Below, in pieces: positions 35,646 to 47,463 of a stretch of DNA of 64,000 nucleotides (the first letter of the stretch is position 1; each line of letters begins with the position of its first letter). The notes under the pieces were generated by a model. It made no database searches, was not told the origin of the DNA, and saw nothing but the letters and a program-made list of their open reading frames with translations. A program made the translations under genes and the position numbers. Origin of the DNA: Dioscorea cayenensis subsp. rotundata (taxonomy: Eukaryota; Streptophyta; Magnoliopsida; Dioscoreales; Dioscoreaceae); the NCBI RefSeq assembly GCF_009730915.1, contig NC_052481.1, forward strand, positions 2,170,001-2,234,000. Direction: 5' to 3'.

Positions 35646-37136
35646 TATCTAAGTATAAAAAAAATATTACTTTTTCCAACAAAATGGGTGAAATATGATT
35701 ACTTTGTAATCTTAAGAACGCCATCGAAAATTATCAACAAAAATCTCGTACACGTGCAAGTATAAAACACCCGAACTATTAGAAGTTGAAATAAGATTAA
35801 AATAGGAGAAAATGAGAATGGAGGGTGAGATAGTATGAAGTGGGAAGTGGGTATTATATATAAAAAAATAATAATAAAATAATTCAACAGAAACATTTAT
35901 ATACGTTAATATGGCCGTTAGTAAAGTGTATATATAACTGTATATTATATTTGTTAATATGGCCGTTAGAGGGTTATATATACATAAGTATATGTTATAT
36001 TCTTTAAAATGAACAAGTGGAATGGAAAATGGGAGACAGAATCCCGTTTTCCACCTTCGCGTTTTTTATTTAAAGAAGTGGAAAACGGGATTTTTTCCTC
36101 CTGTTTTCCACTTTTTACTTTTATATTTAAAAAAAAATTGAAAATGAGAGAGTATCTCCCGTTTTCTTATTTAATATTTTAAAAAAAATAAAAAAAGAAA
36201 AATTTTTCCTATTTTCCCCAAAATGCGCATTTTTATAAATAATACAGAACATGCACATTTCAATAATTTTTTTTACAATATTAAAAAAAAACACATATTA
36301 TATACTCACGTGCATTAAAAAAAAAATCAAAAGATAGGTCCCACTATAATAAGTGTGGATTAATAAATAAATAAATAAATAAAAGATGCACTGTATGTGA
36401 GAGGAATACATGCATATGAAAGCAAACGGATGACAGAGAAACATGCACTGTATGTGAAGTTGACAGGTGTGGTTAAATGGAGAAAACTTATCCCGATGCA
36501 AAAAAACTCATCTCAAAGCAATGACAAAAGTTTGTATATCTGAAAAGGATATCAAAGTATATATTTCAAGACGGCAATGAAATATGCAACATGGTGACAA
36601 AGCACAGGCAGCAACAACGATATATGATATATGATATATAAATGATGAATCAAATATATATATAATAAATAAATTTATTTTCTTGTACTAAAGCCTTAAT
36701 CGGAGGTTCCTAATATTTTAATCTGGATAATTAATAATAGATGATTGCCTCTGTTAGGAACGGAAGAGTCACAAAAATAAAAATATTTATGATTCGATAT
36801 ATTGTCCGGTGTCTCAACACAGTACTGATATTTTTGATCCCATAGATATAACGATTGACATCCATGTAAGTTGCAAAACCGGTTCAGTGTCAAATCGTGG
36901 CGATCTCTAACAAGAGAGGATAAAATATGACAGTGTCAAGCTTTTATACAATGTTTCCCTTGTTGAAGATATTAAAAATTATAATACTATTAAAAATTGT
37001 TTTCAATAATATATTACCAAAAGAAATCCGCTCATAATAATTGTCAAACGGATAAGACTGGCCTAGGTGGCGCTTCACTTCGGTGAATGGATAAGACTGC
37101 CTAGGTGGCGCTTCACCGAGCGCTTCACTTCGGTGC

Positions 37137-37174
<38 letters not shown>
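35646..37174. other. Region upstream of SDH copy A
   Basis: No gene is seen. At 36019-36110 the sequence CCCGTTTTCCAC and its complement GTGGAAAACGGG occur repeatedly and could fold into hairpins. Segment 36846-36952 is an inverted counterpart of 56778-56882 in copy B. The promoter-proximal part has a direct repeat (GGATAAGACTG...CCTAGGTGGCGCTTCAC at about 37050 and 37090) and a (GA)n tract at 37140-37174 running into the ATG. Confidence 0.7.
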
Positions 37175-37178
<4 letters not shown>

Positions 37179-37660
37179 GAAGGGGTGGTGAAGGAGCAGT
37201 GGATATGGAGGAGGAGAACATGGCTGCTTGGCTAGTGGGGATCAACACTCTCAAGATCCAGCCTTTCAAACTGCCTCCTCTCGGTATCATCCGATCTCTT
37301 TCTCTGTTTCTTTGCTATTCTTTGAATTCTTGATTATGTGTTTGTTTGGCTTTGATCTAGATCATTTGATTGAGTAGCTAATGATGATGTTATTCTTGTT
37401 GCTTCTGTTTCTCTATCATCATCATCATCATCTATCATATTGTTTTATGATATATGATGATATGATGATCATCATCATATCATCATATTGTTTTTCTGAT
37501 TGTCAAAAATGAGTTTTTAGTGTTTTATTTCCTGATGATTTTGATAAACTCATAGATTCCTTCTCCCTTCCTTGTCCGTGAACTATTCTCGAAATTTTTA
37601 ATTAATGCCCCGGATTTTCCCGTAATTTTTATATGTATATGATCGATAGTCTATTGCTTT

Positions 37661-38745
37661 CAGTGGCGGAACCAGAACTTACCGGTAGGGGGGCCAAAGC
37701 TAGAGTGTAAAAAAATTATCAAATAAAATAATTATCTACAGTAAAAATAGTTCAATAATATTACTACAATTTGAATATACATATAGTGAAAAAAAACATT
37801 AACTATAATTTGAACTGCTATCGTTGTCATGGTGTATCTGACTTAAAAAAAATAACTATATTTAACTAAACAACTAAACAATCATTCATTTACTCTAACA
37901 TGTATATTATTATATTAGAATAACTAATTTATACTTGCCATGCCACATTATCAACTTAATTTTTTAAAATTAATAAATTGTTTTTATAAATTTTCTTAAT
38001 ATTATTCAGAAATTTTTATTGAAAATTTGAAATTTGAATGTCACATTATCAAGTTAATTTTTGTCTTAAATTTTTATAAAATTTAATATTTTGGTAACTT
38101 TTTGAAAATAAAAAAACTTGTTAATCAGTAAAAGTATAAAAAACTTAACACTTCAACACATTATCAATTTAATTTCTTTAAAATCATTAAATTATTTTTA
38201 TAAATTTTATTAATATTATTCATAAATTTTTATTAAAAATTTCAATGCCTCATTATCAATTTAATTATTTCTTTAAATTTATTAAAATTTTAGCAACTTT
38301 TTGAAAATATAAAAAACTTATTTTTAATTAGTAAAAGTATCAAAAACCTAACATTGCAACCCATTATCAACTTAGTTTTTTTAATTATTAATTTATTATT
38401 ATTAATTTAATTAATATTATTTATAAATTTTTATTGAGTGAAAATTTATAAATAATATTAATAAATGAAATTTCAATGTCTCAATATCAATTTAGTTTTT
38501 TTGTTAATTTTTTTTTAAAATTTTAAATTTCAGCAATTTTTTGAAAATAAAAAAACTTGTTTTTAATGAAAGTATAAAAACTCAACATTGCAACCCATGG
38601 GATTTGAACCTAAGTGGGCTCTAATAACCAAACTCCCACCAACCAAGCACATTGACATCATATAACAAATAATTACAAATGAAATATTATATAACAATCA
38701 AATATTACCAAACTCCCCGCTCGGCCCCCCTTGGTTCCGCCACTG
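37661..38745. mobile_element. Non-autonomous hAT element in SDH-A intron 1
   Basis: Terminal inverted repeats CAGTGGCGGAACCAG and, at the right end, TTGGTTCCGCCACTG are flanked by a perfect 8 bp duplication, ATTGCTTT, at 37653-37660 and 38746-38753. The paralogous intron in copy B has one uninterrupted ATTGCTTT at 57690-57697, the empty site. The interior is AT-rich without a transposase. An 8 bp duplication and CAG-type ends are hAT hallmarks. Confidence 0.95.
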
Positions 38746-40331
38746 ATTGCTTTCTTTGTTGCTTTTCACTTTTGGCTATCATTGATGATATCATTCAGTG
38801 ATGCTGGTGATCCATGACTCTGCATTTGAGTTAGTATTCAGTTATTGGATTCATACCATGAAGTTTTTTTATTAGACTTTTATTTATTGATCGGAATGAG
38901 AAAGGATTGGCATGACAGTTGTATGTTTTTTAGTTGTTGATCAAAGTCAAGTTTCTATTTGTCCTTGATAGGCATCATTGTTGCTTTTGAGTTGGTATGC
39001 TGATTCCTGATTCATGTTGTATGTATTTCGTGATTTTTTTTTTTTTTTGGGGTTAAAATTTTATATTTTATTATTTTGACCTGTGGAGTGAAGGAATAAT
39101 TTCTTTTTGTTTCTCTTCTCTTGGCTTTTGTTTACTTGTTGATTAAAGTAATATTTATTGTTTGAGCCATGCTGATGAGGTTCACACTTATCATGAGCTC
39201 TTAAGTTGATGTACTATCTTTTCTTCTTCTTGGATTATTGTATTGATATTCAATTAATTTTAGGTTTATTATTTTTCTTGGTGTAACAAAGCAATATTTC
39301 GATTTTATTTCATTTTGTTTTCCTGGTTTTGCTAACATTATTATTGATCAAAGTCATATCAACATTGCGTGCATTTGTTTACAGGTCCCCATGATGTTCG
39401 GGTTCAGATGAAAGCTGTGGGCATATGCGGAAGTGATGTTCACTTCCTTAAGGTGAGACCCCTTGTTGCCTGAATTACCCCTTATTGCCTGAATTATTCT
39501 TCAATAATTCATCAGTCTTGGTTATAACATTCAGGAGTGATAACCATAATGGAACTTTTGGTTTTTAGGATAATATGTTGATTATATCTTCTATTGGATA
39601 CATTTGGTTCTTGTTTGATTATTCATTAGCTTCTTTGTTGCAGAAAGAACATGTTAATTTAATTTCTGTTTACATTGTTCATTAACTATGCAGAGAATGA
39701 GTTGTGCTGGTTTTGTTGTCAAAGAACCAATGGTTATTGGGCATGAATGTGCTGGAGTTATATCAGAGGTTGGCAGTGAAGTGAAGTCTTTAGTTGTAGG
39801 TGACCGTGTGGCTCTAGAACCTGGGATCAGCTGCCTGCGCTGCAATTACTGCAAGGGTGGACGCTACAATCTATGCTCTGATATGAAGTTCTTTGCAACA
39901 CCCCCTGTTCATGGCTCTCTTGCAAAACAGGTTTGAAATTAGCATAATTTTGAGATCATTTTATTCCAGTTAATTGTTGGAAAAATATTTTTGATTAGGT
40001 AGCAACATTTTATTTTATTATATTTTTTTCTTTCCCACAAAACCACTTGATCCATATGCAATAAGCTTTTTTCCTCAAAACCATCGTTGTCACATGATAC
40101 TACACCTTTCAATATGACACATGCAAGTAGAACCTAGCAGGTGTGTTAGTGGAGAGTATAACACCAAATGGAACAGATGAAAATGTGGGTTTTAGCAACA
40201 AACTGCTTAATATTTTGAGTTAGTTTCTGAAAGTATTGATTATTATATTTTGATTCTTTTTTTCAGAATTAAAATAAGAATGCCGAAGAATCAAGGGTTT
40301 CTTCGAGCCTATACACAAATATGTGTTACCT

Positions 40332-40417
40332 GTGTGCTTGAGTAGTGCTATTGATGTGTTCTGCTTGTCTTTTTGTGTGCTTGACTAGTGCTATTGATGT
40401 GTTCTGCTTGTCTTTTT
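40332..40417. repeat. 43 bp tandem duplication in SDH-A intron 3
   Basis: GTGTGCTTGAGTAGTGCTAT at 40332 repeats at 40375 with one substitution in that segment. The corresponding part of copy B is deleted. Confidence 0.9.
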
Positions 40418-42257
40418 GTACTAGAGTTTGGTGTAGGATTGTGAATACTTTCAGTATTTGTCCCTTTTGTATACGTAAAAACCATAAAATGTGTTGCGCT
40501 TGTAATGCCTTCCTTCGTGATTTGGTGAATCCTCTCTCAGCATTCTATGGATTTTGTTTGAGTACACTATTTATTTTTTGACATATATGTGACTGAGAGG
40601 TTTCGGATAAAAATTTAACAATGCTAGCTTTTCCCATTTTTTTAATATATTGTCTTATAGAAAAATAGCTAGTTTACACCCTATTCACAACTTTTGAAAG
40701 TTGTGAAGTTCATTCAACTACTCATCTGGGAATTGACTGATTTCTCTTTTTCTATTCAGATCAATCATCCTGCAGAACTGTGCTTCAAGCTTCCTGACAA
40801 TGTCAACTTGGAAGAAGGGGCAATGTGTGAGCCCCTCAGCGTTGGGATCCATGCTTGTCGCCGTGCTAATGTTGGTCCAGAAACAAATGTTCTGATTATG
40901 GGAGCAGGGCCTATAGGTTTAGTCACAATGCTTGCTGCTCGTGCTTTTGGTGCTCGGAGAATTGTTATTGTAGATGTTGATGATCACCGTTTACGTGTTG
41001 CAATGTCTCTTGGCGCTGACGGTGTTGTTGTGGTTTCTCCAAACATTCAGGTACCATCTCTAATTTTAACATCTCCGTATATTACATTAGCAAGGAGCAC
41101 TGCCTTATATGGGGCAGATACTGTTCCATGTACTTTCTCAGTACATCAATACTAATAGTATTGTGAGAAAAGAATATACAAAATTTTATGTAAATCAATG
41201 CTAATAGTAGTTTCAGAAAACCATCTAAAGAAACAATTTATTCATTAGAGATAAAATCAAGTAGAAAGCCCCTTAACCAAACAATTAAGGGACTCATGTT
41301 TTTTTTTCTTGAACTGACAAGGTCATGCTCCGTCCCTTGATCTTGTATTTCATTGCTTCAAGAAAATTCCCCAGTTCCATTTTTAAGGCAAAGCAACAAC
41401 AGTTATAATGATAATCCAGTTCTTCCAATAAAGGCATGTGTAAAACTATGCATTCGGTCATTCAGATTTAAGGAGAAGTATAACTACTTTTTTATCTTAA
41501 GTAAAATCACAAAGCATTGACTTCACATCTTATCATTTTTGGGCAATTGTACCATTAAGGTGTTATCTGACAATGGATGTGTAGGGCGTGGATGAAGACG
41601 TAGCTCAGATACGCAAGACCATGTGTGCTGATATTGATGTAACCTTTGATTGTGCTGGATTTAGCAAACAATGTCAACTGCTCTGAACGCAACTCGTGCT
41701 GGTGGCAAAGTGTGCTTGGTTGGAATGGGTCACAATGAGATGACTGTCCCTCTTACCCCTGCTGCCGCAAGGTGCGTAACTAATTTCACATAAATATCTA
41801 ATGACAGCATCTGATGTAATTAAGTCACATTGGAAGATCAATGCTTGTGATTCTGTCTTTTAACAGAGAGGTTGATATAGTTGGCATCTTCCGATACAAG
41901 GATACATGGCCCTTGTGCATTGAATTCCTGAGGACTGGTAAGATCGATGTAAAACCTTTGATAACACACAGGTTCGGGTTCTCTCAGCAGGAGGTTGAAG
42001 AAGCCTTTGAAGTCAGTGCTCGAGGCAATACTGCTATCAAAGTCATGTTTAATCTTTAGCTGTTGTTGAGGTTTCTTTCGTTGCTGGATTTTGTTTATAA
42101 GATAGTTTGGCAGTTAGTTGAGACGGAATGATCCAAATGCTATTTCTAAGTTGTGAATGCCTAAAGAAAATGGAAAAGAGTGATGCTAGCTAGTTTGTCT
42201 TTAACAATCTCTGCTCTTAGTTTTGGTATTTATATGTTATATATTGTTCTCCCAACT

Positions 42258-42984
42258 TTTAGATGACCACTTGATCACTATAAGCATATCCGGACGATAT
42301 AATACTGAAATAGAAAGTCTTGCCCACATCGGATCAGACGAATTGCACCAAGCCGTTGGATAAGCACTATGTGACAATAAAATGATATTTGAACCTTCTA
42401 TCTTGAAATTCACTACCATGGTCCATGTGACACTTTCAACCGTTTCGGAGCAACGCATGGCAAGAATTTAACAAAATAGAGGAGAGATTTAATTTAAAAC
42501 TTACCGCAGAGCGAACTTTTTTAAGAAACTTGACACCTCCATCACGAAGCTTTTTGTCTGGTGAAAACAAAGCGCTCCACTGTCGACAAGAAAGTGCATG
42601 CATCCATCATAGGAAATAAATATTAAAACCCATATAACATTGAAAAAAAATAAATAGAAAAATAAAAATAAAAATAAAATAAGAAAAAAAACAAGGTTCC
42701 TTCGTGATAAAAAATTCTATTTTCTTAAATAAGCCATGAAATTTCTACCCTAGAACGGATGAAAGGTTGCATCCAGAATTGAATTTTGCAAGTCATATTT
42801 GCATCTACACCCCTGAAAATTTTCATAATTATCTGTAAACAAGATAGAATCAAAATATGTATGTTAAAATACCCAAAAAAAAAAAAATAAAATAAAATAA
42901 AAAATTACTCATCACCCCTTATTTGTTTAAATATTATTTTCAACAGGGCACCAGATCGCCTCCTTCATCTTCAGCTCATCATCC
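42258..42984. other. Intergenic DNA after copy A
   Basis: No counterpart in copy B and no recognisable gene. Contains an AAAT-rich tract near 42650-42690. Homology to LINE ORF1 begins at about 42985. Confidence 0.4.
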
Positions 42985-45900
42985 TCAGTCGTCTCCCTCT
43001 GTGGAGGTGCAGAAGCCTTCGCTAAACTAGAGTCCCCCGCCGGAAAGACAAATCTTCGTGATGAACTGGCCAAGCTTTCGGTGCTCACCATAGTGGGAGG
43101 CTTCGTTAATGAGGGGAGTATCCTGGAGATCATCCCATCTATCATTAATGTTAAGCTAGCAGGTCTGATCGTCCCGTTAAATGAGTTCTCTTTTCTTCTG
43201 CTGTTTGATAACAAAGAGGTGGTGCGAGAGGTGGTGAAGATGGGGACGTTTGAGGCTCGGACGAAGGATGGTTTGTGCAAGCTGAACCTAGCACACTGGA
43301 CTGCCGAGATTGGTGCTCTGGGTCGTGCGACGGGGGAGGGCCACTGGGTGAATATTTGGAACTTACCGCTTCACGGTTGATGCTGGATATCATCGAAAGG
43401 GTGGTGAGACCAGTGGGTGACTTGATCACTCTTTCCAAGCAGACGGTGCCTCATAAGGGATTCCTATCAGTGTTGATCCGTTGTCGAAGTGGAGTGAAGT
43501 TGCCGCTTGAGTTGGACTTCTCATTCGGTATGAGAAGATATTTGGTTCTAATCACGGAGGAGCGAGGGAGGTTTTCGGCGTTTAACAAGGTCATGGAAAG
43601 ATACGAATTGGTGAAGACTACAGGTGATGATATGATCCCGTCGGAGGTGGTTCGTTCCACCCATATGGTGCCAAGGTCTGAGAAAGGTAAGCAGTTATTG
43701 AATCAGGTATCGAGGGATATGGGAGTGGGGTCGAAAGGAATGAGTTCTGATCGATCTAAGGAAGTGGGAAGACGGAATGAGGTGCGTCAGAAGTTTGGTG
43801 GAGGGGTCACCATTTTGCAGTGGGGTTCGATTGTTAGACCGGGTGCAGGGAGGGTGCCAGAAGAGCGACCATCACCGGTTGAGCATGGCTCCCGCAATGA
43901 GGGAGGGGCTGGTATGTTGAGGACTTCACCGCCGGTTGAGCTGAGCTCCTGCGGGGGAACTGAGAAAGAGGGGGGCCTTCGTGCATCACCTCAGCTTCAG
44001 ACCGATGGTTACAACGGGAGATCCGGTTTAAACAGACAGGCTCAGTCACCATGGAGAAGTATGGCGGGTGATAGCGACAAGGCGGGGACGTGCGGTTCGA
44101 AGGCTAGACGTGTCGACTGCTGGCGCCCGTGCACATCAATGATGGTGACATCTGTGGAGGAGGTGACACGTAACGTACCAGGTAGTGCCGAGGTTTCCAG
44201 GAGCGGGGATATCTTTGAGTCCGAGGTTGACTCTAGGAAGTTGAACCCAGTGGATGTGGGGGGACCGGATCTATTATCTCTCAGTTTGGGTCAGAAGGTG
44301 GTGATGTCTCCTGAGGTGGCGATGGTCAATTGTAATGTGGGTGGGCCTTCTTTCGGGCCCGTGATAAAGGTGATGGAGGACCCGGTTGCTGCTGGTTTGG
44401 GCCTCCACTTGGACCAGAGAGCTGAGGAGGGGATCAAGGGGGATGTGGCCCAGTTGCGGGACCCGTTTTTGTTATGTATGGAGAGAACAGACTCTCTTGC
44501 GTCTGATGGGCCTAGGTTGGGCCTAGAGATGGCAATTTGTACCCTACCCGACGGGTATACCCATACCCGTACCCGGTCAAAGAGGGTATTACCCTTTTTG
44601 ACCGGGGTATCGATCTGAGTAAGGGTATTACACGTTGGTTTTTGAGTGCAGGGTCGGGTAAGGGTATGCCCCTACCCTACCCGTACCCTTACCCTTACCC
44701 TTACCCGTTGAAGAGGGTGCAGGGTAAAAACCCGCACTGCATTCCTTACCCTCTCATATATATATATATATATGTAATTTTTTATTAAACTAAACATTTA
44801 CTCATAATTTACTCAATATCTATTTTCATGATAATTAATTTGAAAATAATACTTCAAATTTTCTCTTAATATATTATTTTAAATTTTATTTAATTTCTAT
44901 ATTTATATTTGATAATATTATCAAAAATTGAATTTTAGATATATATTAAGAATCATAATTAAATTAAAAAAATAAACAAATATAAAAAAATAATGTTATA
45001 ATAATTTATTCTATAAATTATAAGAACATCCCTGAAAAAAATAAGATACTAATAAAAAAATCAATTGGATATAACTTATGAGAATTACTTATAATGTTTT
45101 TTTATATTCAAAAATCTTACTAGATATTTATAAAATTTGAAGCTATATAAAAAAATAAATAGTAGATATATGAAAAAAATTTTAAACAAAAAAACCAAGA
45201 TGGTTAAACATGAACAAAAACAAAAAGGTAGAGTTACCATTGAGTCCTAAATAGACTTCATTTTTATGTGATTATATAATTTAAGATAAACAAATATATA
45301 TATCAACTTGTAATTTTGAATTTATGGACATGTGTTTAAAGATTGTAATATAATGTATAACTAATTCATTTTTTTATTTTTTTATTTAAATTTAATTCGA
45401 TAATTTGAACAGTGAAGCTGGGTACTGCATGGTATACCCAGTACTCACAGGGTAAGGGTAAGGGTATGATTTTTTTACCCTGAAGGGTACGGGTAAGGGT
45501 ACGGGTATGGGGTAGGGGTTACGGGTACAGGTAAGGGTTTTGGCATACCCTACCCATACCCTACCCGTTGCCATCCCTAGTTGGGCCATGATGTAGGTGA
45601 AAATCTGTGGGTGGATCTGGATTGGATGTGGCCAATGTTAAGCATGTGGGCCCGATTTCCACATTTATTGATCAAACTAAACCTGGGATGGTTTCTATGG
45701 ATGGTAGTGATTTTTTTCGCTCTCTAATATTGCTTTAGCGATTGTGAAGTTTGGCGATCTGTCTGTGCAACCTGCGGTGGCACCTCCTGTTGGATTTATT
45801 TGGAAGTTCTCAGATGGGGTGTGGGCACTGTTTCCAGATTTAGCCAGTTTTGGGGCCACCAATGATGGTTTAACCAATGATCAAGATCTATTGGATACTC

Positions 45901-46138
45901 AGTTGGTTGGCAAGAGTTCTTTAAACACTGAGGATGATTCGGATGGCTCTGTCACGGAATTCGAGAGGAATTTGCGTGAACTGTTACCGGGTATTAAAGT
46001 GGGAGGCTCGACAGGAGGTGCGGAACCTCCTAAGGGGACAAGAAGGTGTGAAAGGCAAAAGAAACCTTCATCGAGATTTAATGAAGATGCTGGGTTTGTC
46101 CCGGAACCACCAAGGTCTTTAAAGAAGAAAGTGCTTCA
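42985..46138 (+). mobile_element. LINE ORF1-like (DUF4283) sequence, broken
   Basis: Plant LINE first ORFs encode an RNA-binding, DUF4283-containing protein. From about 43010 the frame reads DELAKLSVLTIVGGF, then FSFLLLFDNKEVVREVV, ending in WVNIWNLPLHG, the domain's typical WxxxWxLPLH end. A one-base shift near 43378 moves the rest (about 43380-44523, MLDIIERVVRPVGDLI..., then low-complexity Ser/Gly/Arg sequence) into another frame. A hAT MITE (44524-45579) splits it. The terminal part resumes at 45588 and ends PPRSLKKKVLQ at about 46137. No reverse transcriptase is present, so ORF2 is missing. The last frame fuses with the PUB fragment of copy B. Confidence 0.75.
44524..45579. mobile_element. 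hAT-type MITE with GGGTA-rich subterminal repeats
   Basis: Left end TAGAGATGGCAA and right end TTGCCATCCCTA form short inverted repeats, flanked by a perfect 8 bp duplication GTTGGGCC at 44516-44523 and 45580-45587. About 200 bases at each end carry many copies of (T/A)ACCC and GGGTA(A/C), probably transposase-binding subterminal repeats. The AT-rich centre has no ORF. It interrupts the LINE ORF1. Confidence 0.95.
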
Positions 46139-46334
46139 GGAGAAAGCCGGATTAGCTCCTCTTGTTACATATCTAATGATGAAAGCAAGCTCTTTTCAAC
46201 AAATTGGATATAGTTTACAAGTGATTTCTGAAGCTGCAATTGTGTTACAACTTCTGAATCCATCTCGAGAGACATTGAGAAAAATCACAGCATACAAAAA
46301 AGGAAAGATTCTCATGCCTTTATTGTTGGCCTAA
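45744..46334 (+). other. Chimeric ORF: LINE ORF1 tail fused to PUB ARM segment
   Basis: An open frame of 196 codons starts in the LINE-derived sequence (MKFGDLSVQPAV ...) and passes without a stop through the junction PPRSLKKKVLQ / EKAGLAPLV into the ARM part of PUB, continuing to KILMPL where the solo LTR ends it. GGAGAAA at 46139-46145 is shared with the intact gene (27152-27158), a possible microhomology join. Nothing shows it is expressed. Confidence 0.7.
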
Positions 46335-47463
46335 AACCAATGGCCTAAAACCATCTCCTCCAAATCAATCAACCCAAAACTAATGGCCTCTTAATCCATG
46401 GATCATCCAAACTAATGGCTCATTAAACCATCAACATGCAACCTTGGTTTTGTGTGATTTGTGGGCTGGTTCCTCTCTATAAATAGAGAAGATGGGCTTC
46501 TCATTCAAACACAACTTGAGTGAAGAATCAAGTGAAGAAGTGAGAGTGAGAGGAAATTAGAGAGAGAAGAAAAGTGTGAAAAAAATATTTTGAGAGTTAG
46601 TCCAATCTCCTAGTATAAGAGAGAGTTTTGGTTTTCTCCTTGTTATTAGAGAGTTTGTAACTCCTGGAATTTTCCCACTGAGTAATTTCTTCTATCCTTA
46701 CCCGTGGTTTGACCCTAATTATTTAGGGGTTTTCCACATAACATCTTTGTGTTCTTTATTTTCAGTATTATTTTCATTTATTTTGCTACTGTATTGCTCT
46801 ATTCGGTCCTATATTTCACAACATTTATCACTCATACTACAAAGAGGAACACATCAAGCAAGAATCCACACAGCTCTACTACTAAAATCAATATTCAAGT
46901 CGGTCACCGAAGATTGCAAATGCGACATACCGACGATAATGTTTGAGAGTTTGACGGAGATATTGAAAGATCAAAAATCAAGCAAAGTGATGACCATGGC
47001 TTTGTTATCGGTGCTTATGCATGTGACTCTATTTGGTGATAATTTAAGCAAGGTGATCAAAGCTGGGATGATATCAGTGTTGATAGAATTGTTGGTGGAG
47101 GAAAAAGAGGACCGGAGAAAGTGCGAGGTAATGTTGTATGTGATAGAGGCAGCGTGTAAGTAGGCCAAAGGGAGGGCGTTGGTGCTCGGACACCCGGCGG
47201 GGGTTGCAGCAGTGGCCGGGAAAATACTTGTTTCTCAAGGTGTGACTAGAAGATCAGTGAAAATATTGTTGTTGCTATGTAAGTATTGTGGTGGTGGAGG
47301 AGTTGTGGAGGAGATGATGGAAGTAGGGGTAGTGGCAAAGGTTTGCATGGTTGTGCAAGTGGAAGGGAATAGGAGTACAAGAGAAAAAACTAAGGAAATA
47401 TTAGGGTTGCATCTTAAGACATGGAATAAGTTCCCTTGTTTTCCTTTGAATTGCATGGCATGA
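46139..47463 (+). pseudogene. PUB22/23-like pseudogene, copy B
   Basis: This is the broken duplicate of the intact PUB. It lacks the first 138 codons, including the entire U-box and promoter, so it cannot recruit an E2. The ARM region is split by a 500 bp solo LTR (46324-46823, between codons equivalent to LMPL and SLIL). The codon after EAACK is TAG at 47161-47163 where the intact gene has AAG. A 3 bp deletion removes Arg-Val near KIL. The final segment 47179-47463 still reads to the natural stop (FPLNCMA). Confidence 0.95.
46324..46823 (+). mobile_element. Solo LTR, 500 bp, in the PUB pseudogene
   Basis: The insert begins TGTTGGCC, ends TTTCACAACA, and is flanked by a 5 bp duplication TTTAT (46319-46323 and 46824-46828). 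The intact gene has one TTTAT there (CCTTTATCACTC). It includes a promoter-like TATAAATAG near 46483 and a poly(A)-signal-rich 3' half, as expected of an LTR. No internal region remains, so it arose by LTR-LTR recombination. The length and 5 bp duplication fit Ty1/copia, though Ty3/gypsy is not excluded. Confidence 0.92.

Larger units (their letters stand above)
37175..42059 (+). pseudogene. NAD-dependent sorbitol dehydrogenase, copy A, frameshifted
   Basis: SDH oxidises sorbitol to fructose with NAD+ as a zinc-dependent medium-chain dehydrogenase. Six exons match copy B: 37175-37283, 39385-39452, 39694-39930, 40760-41050, 41585-41771 and 41867-42059. Catalytic-zinc residues (CGSDVH, GHE), structural-zinc cysteines ([15 protein letters not shown]) and the Rossmann glycines (GAGPIG) are present. 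Exon 5 is 187 nt against 188 in copy B: at 41662-41670 the run after AGC reads AAAC where B has AAAAC. This one-base deletion shifts the frame just after DCAGFSK, removing the C-terminal 100 or so residues. Other changes include HFLK for the conserved HYLK, and LKRM for LKTM. Intron 1 holds a hAT element. If the deletion were an assembly error, the gene would be intact; the splice sites all look sound. Confidence 0.88.
27152..42257 (+). repeat. Segmental tandem duplication, copy A (PUB 3' part through SDH)
   Basis: Sequence from codon 139 of the intact PUB to about 200 bases past the SDH stop is repeated in the same order and orientation at 46139-61075. Similarity covers exons, introns and intergenic DNA. 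Copy A carries two large insertions absent from B: about 30096-36840 (Mutator-like region) and 37661-38745 (hAT element). Without them it is about 7.2 kb. Confidence 0.95.

Noticed and set aside
43275-44618. 447-codon frame as a host gene
   Set aside because: It is the frameshifted second half of a LINE ORF1-like sequence and runs into a hAT MITE; its first 40 or so codons are an out-of-frame overlap.
44660-44710. Telomere-like repeat (interstitial telomere)
   Set aside because: Units are GGGTAA/GGGTAC mixed in both orientations and belong to the subterminal regions of a hAT MITE; the plant TTTAGGG unit is not present.
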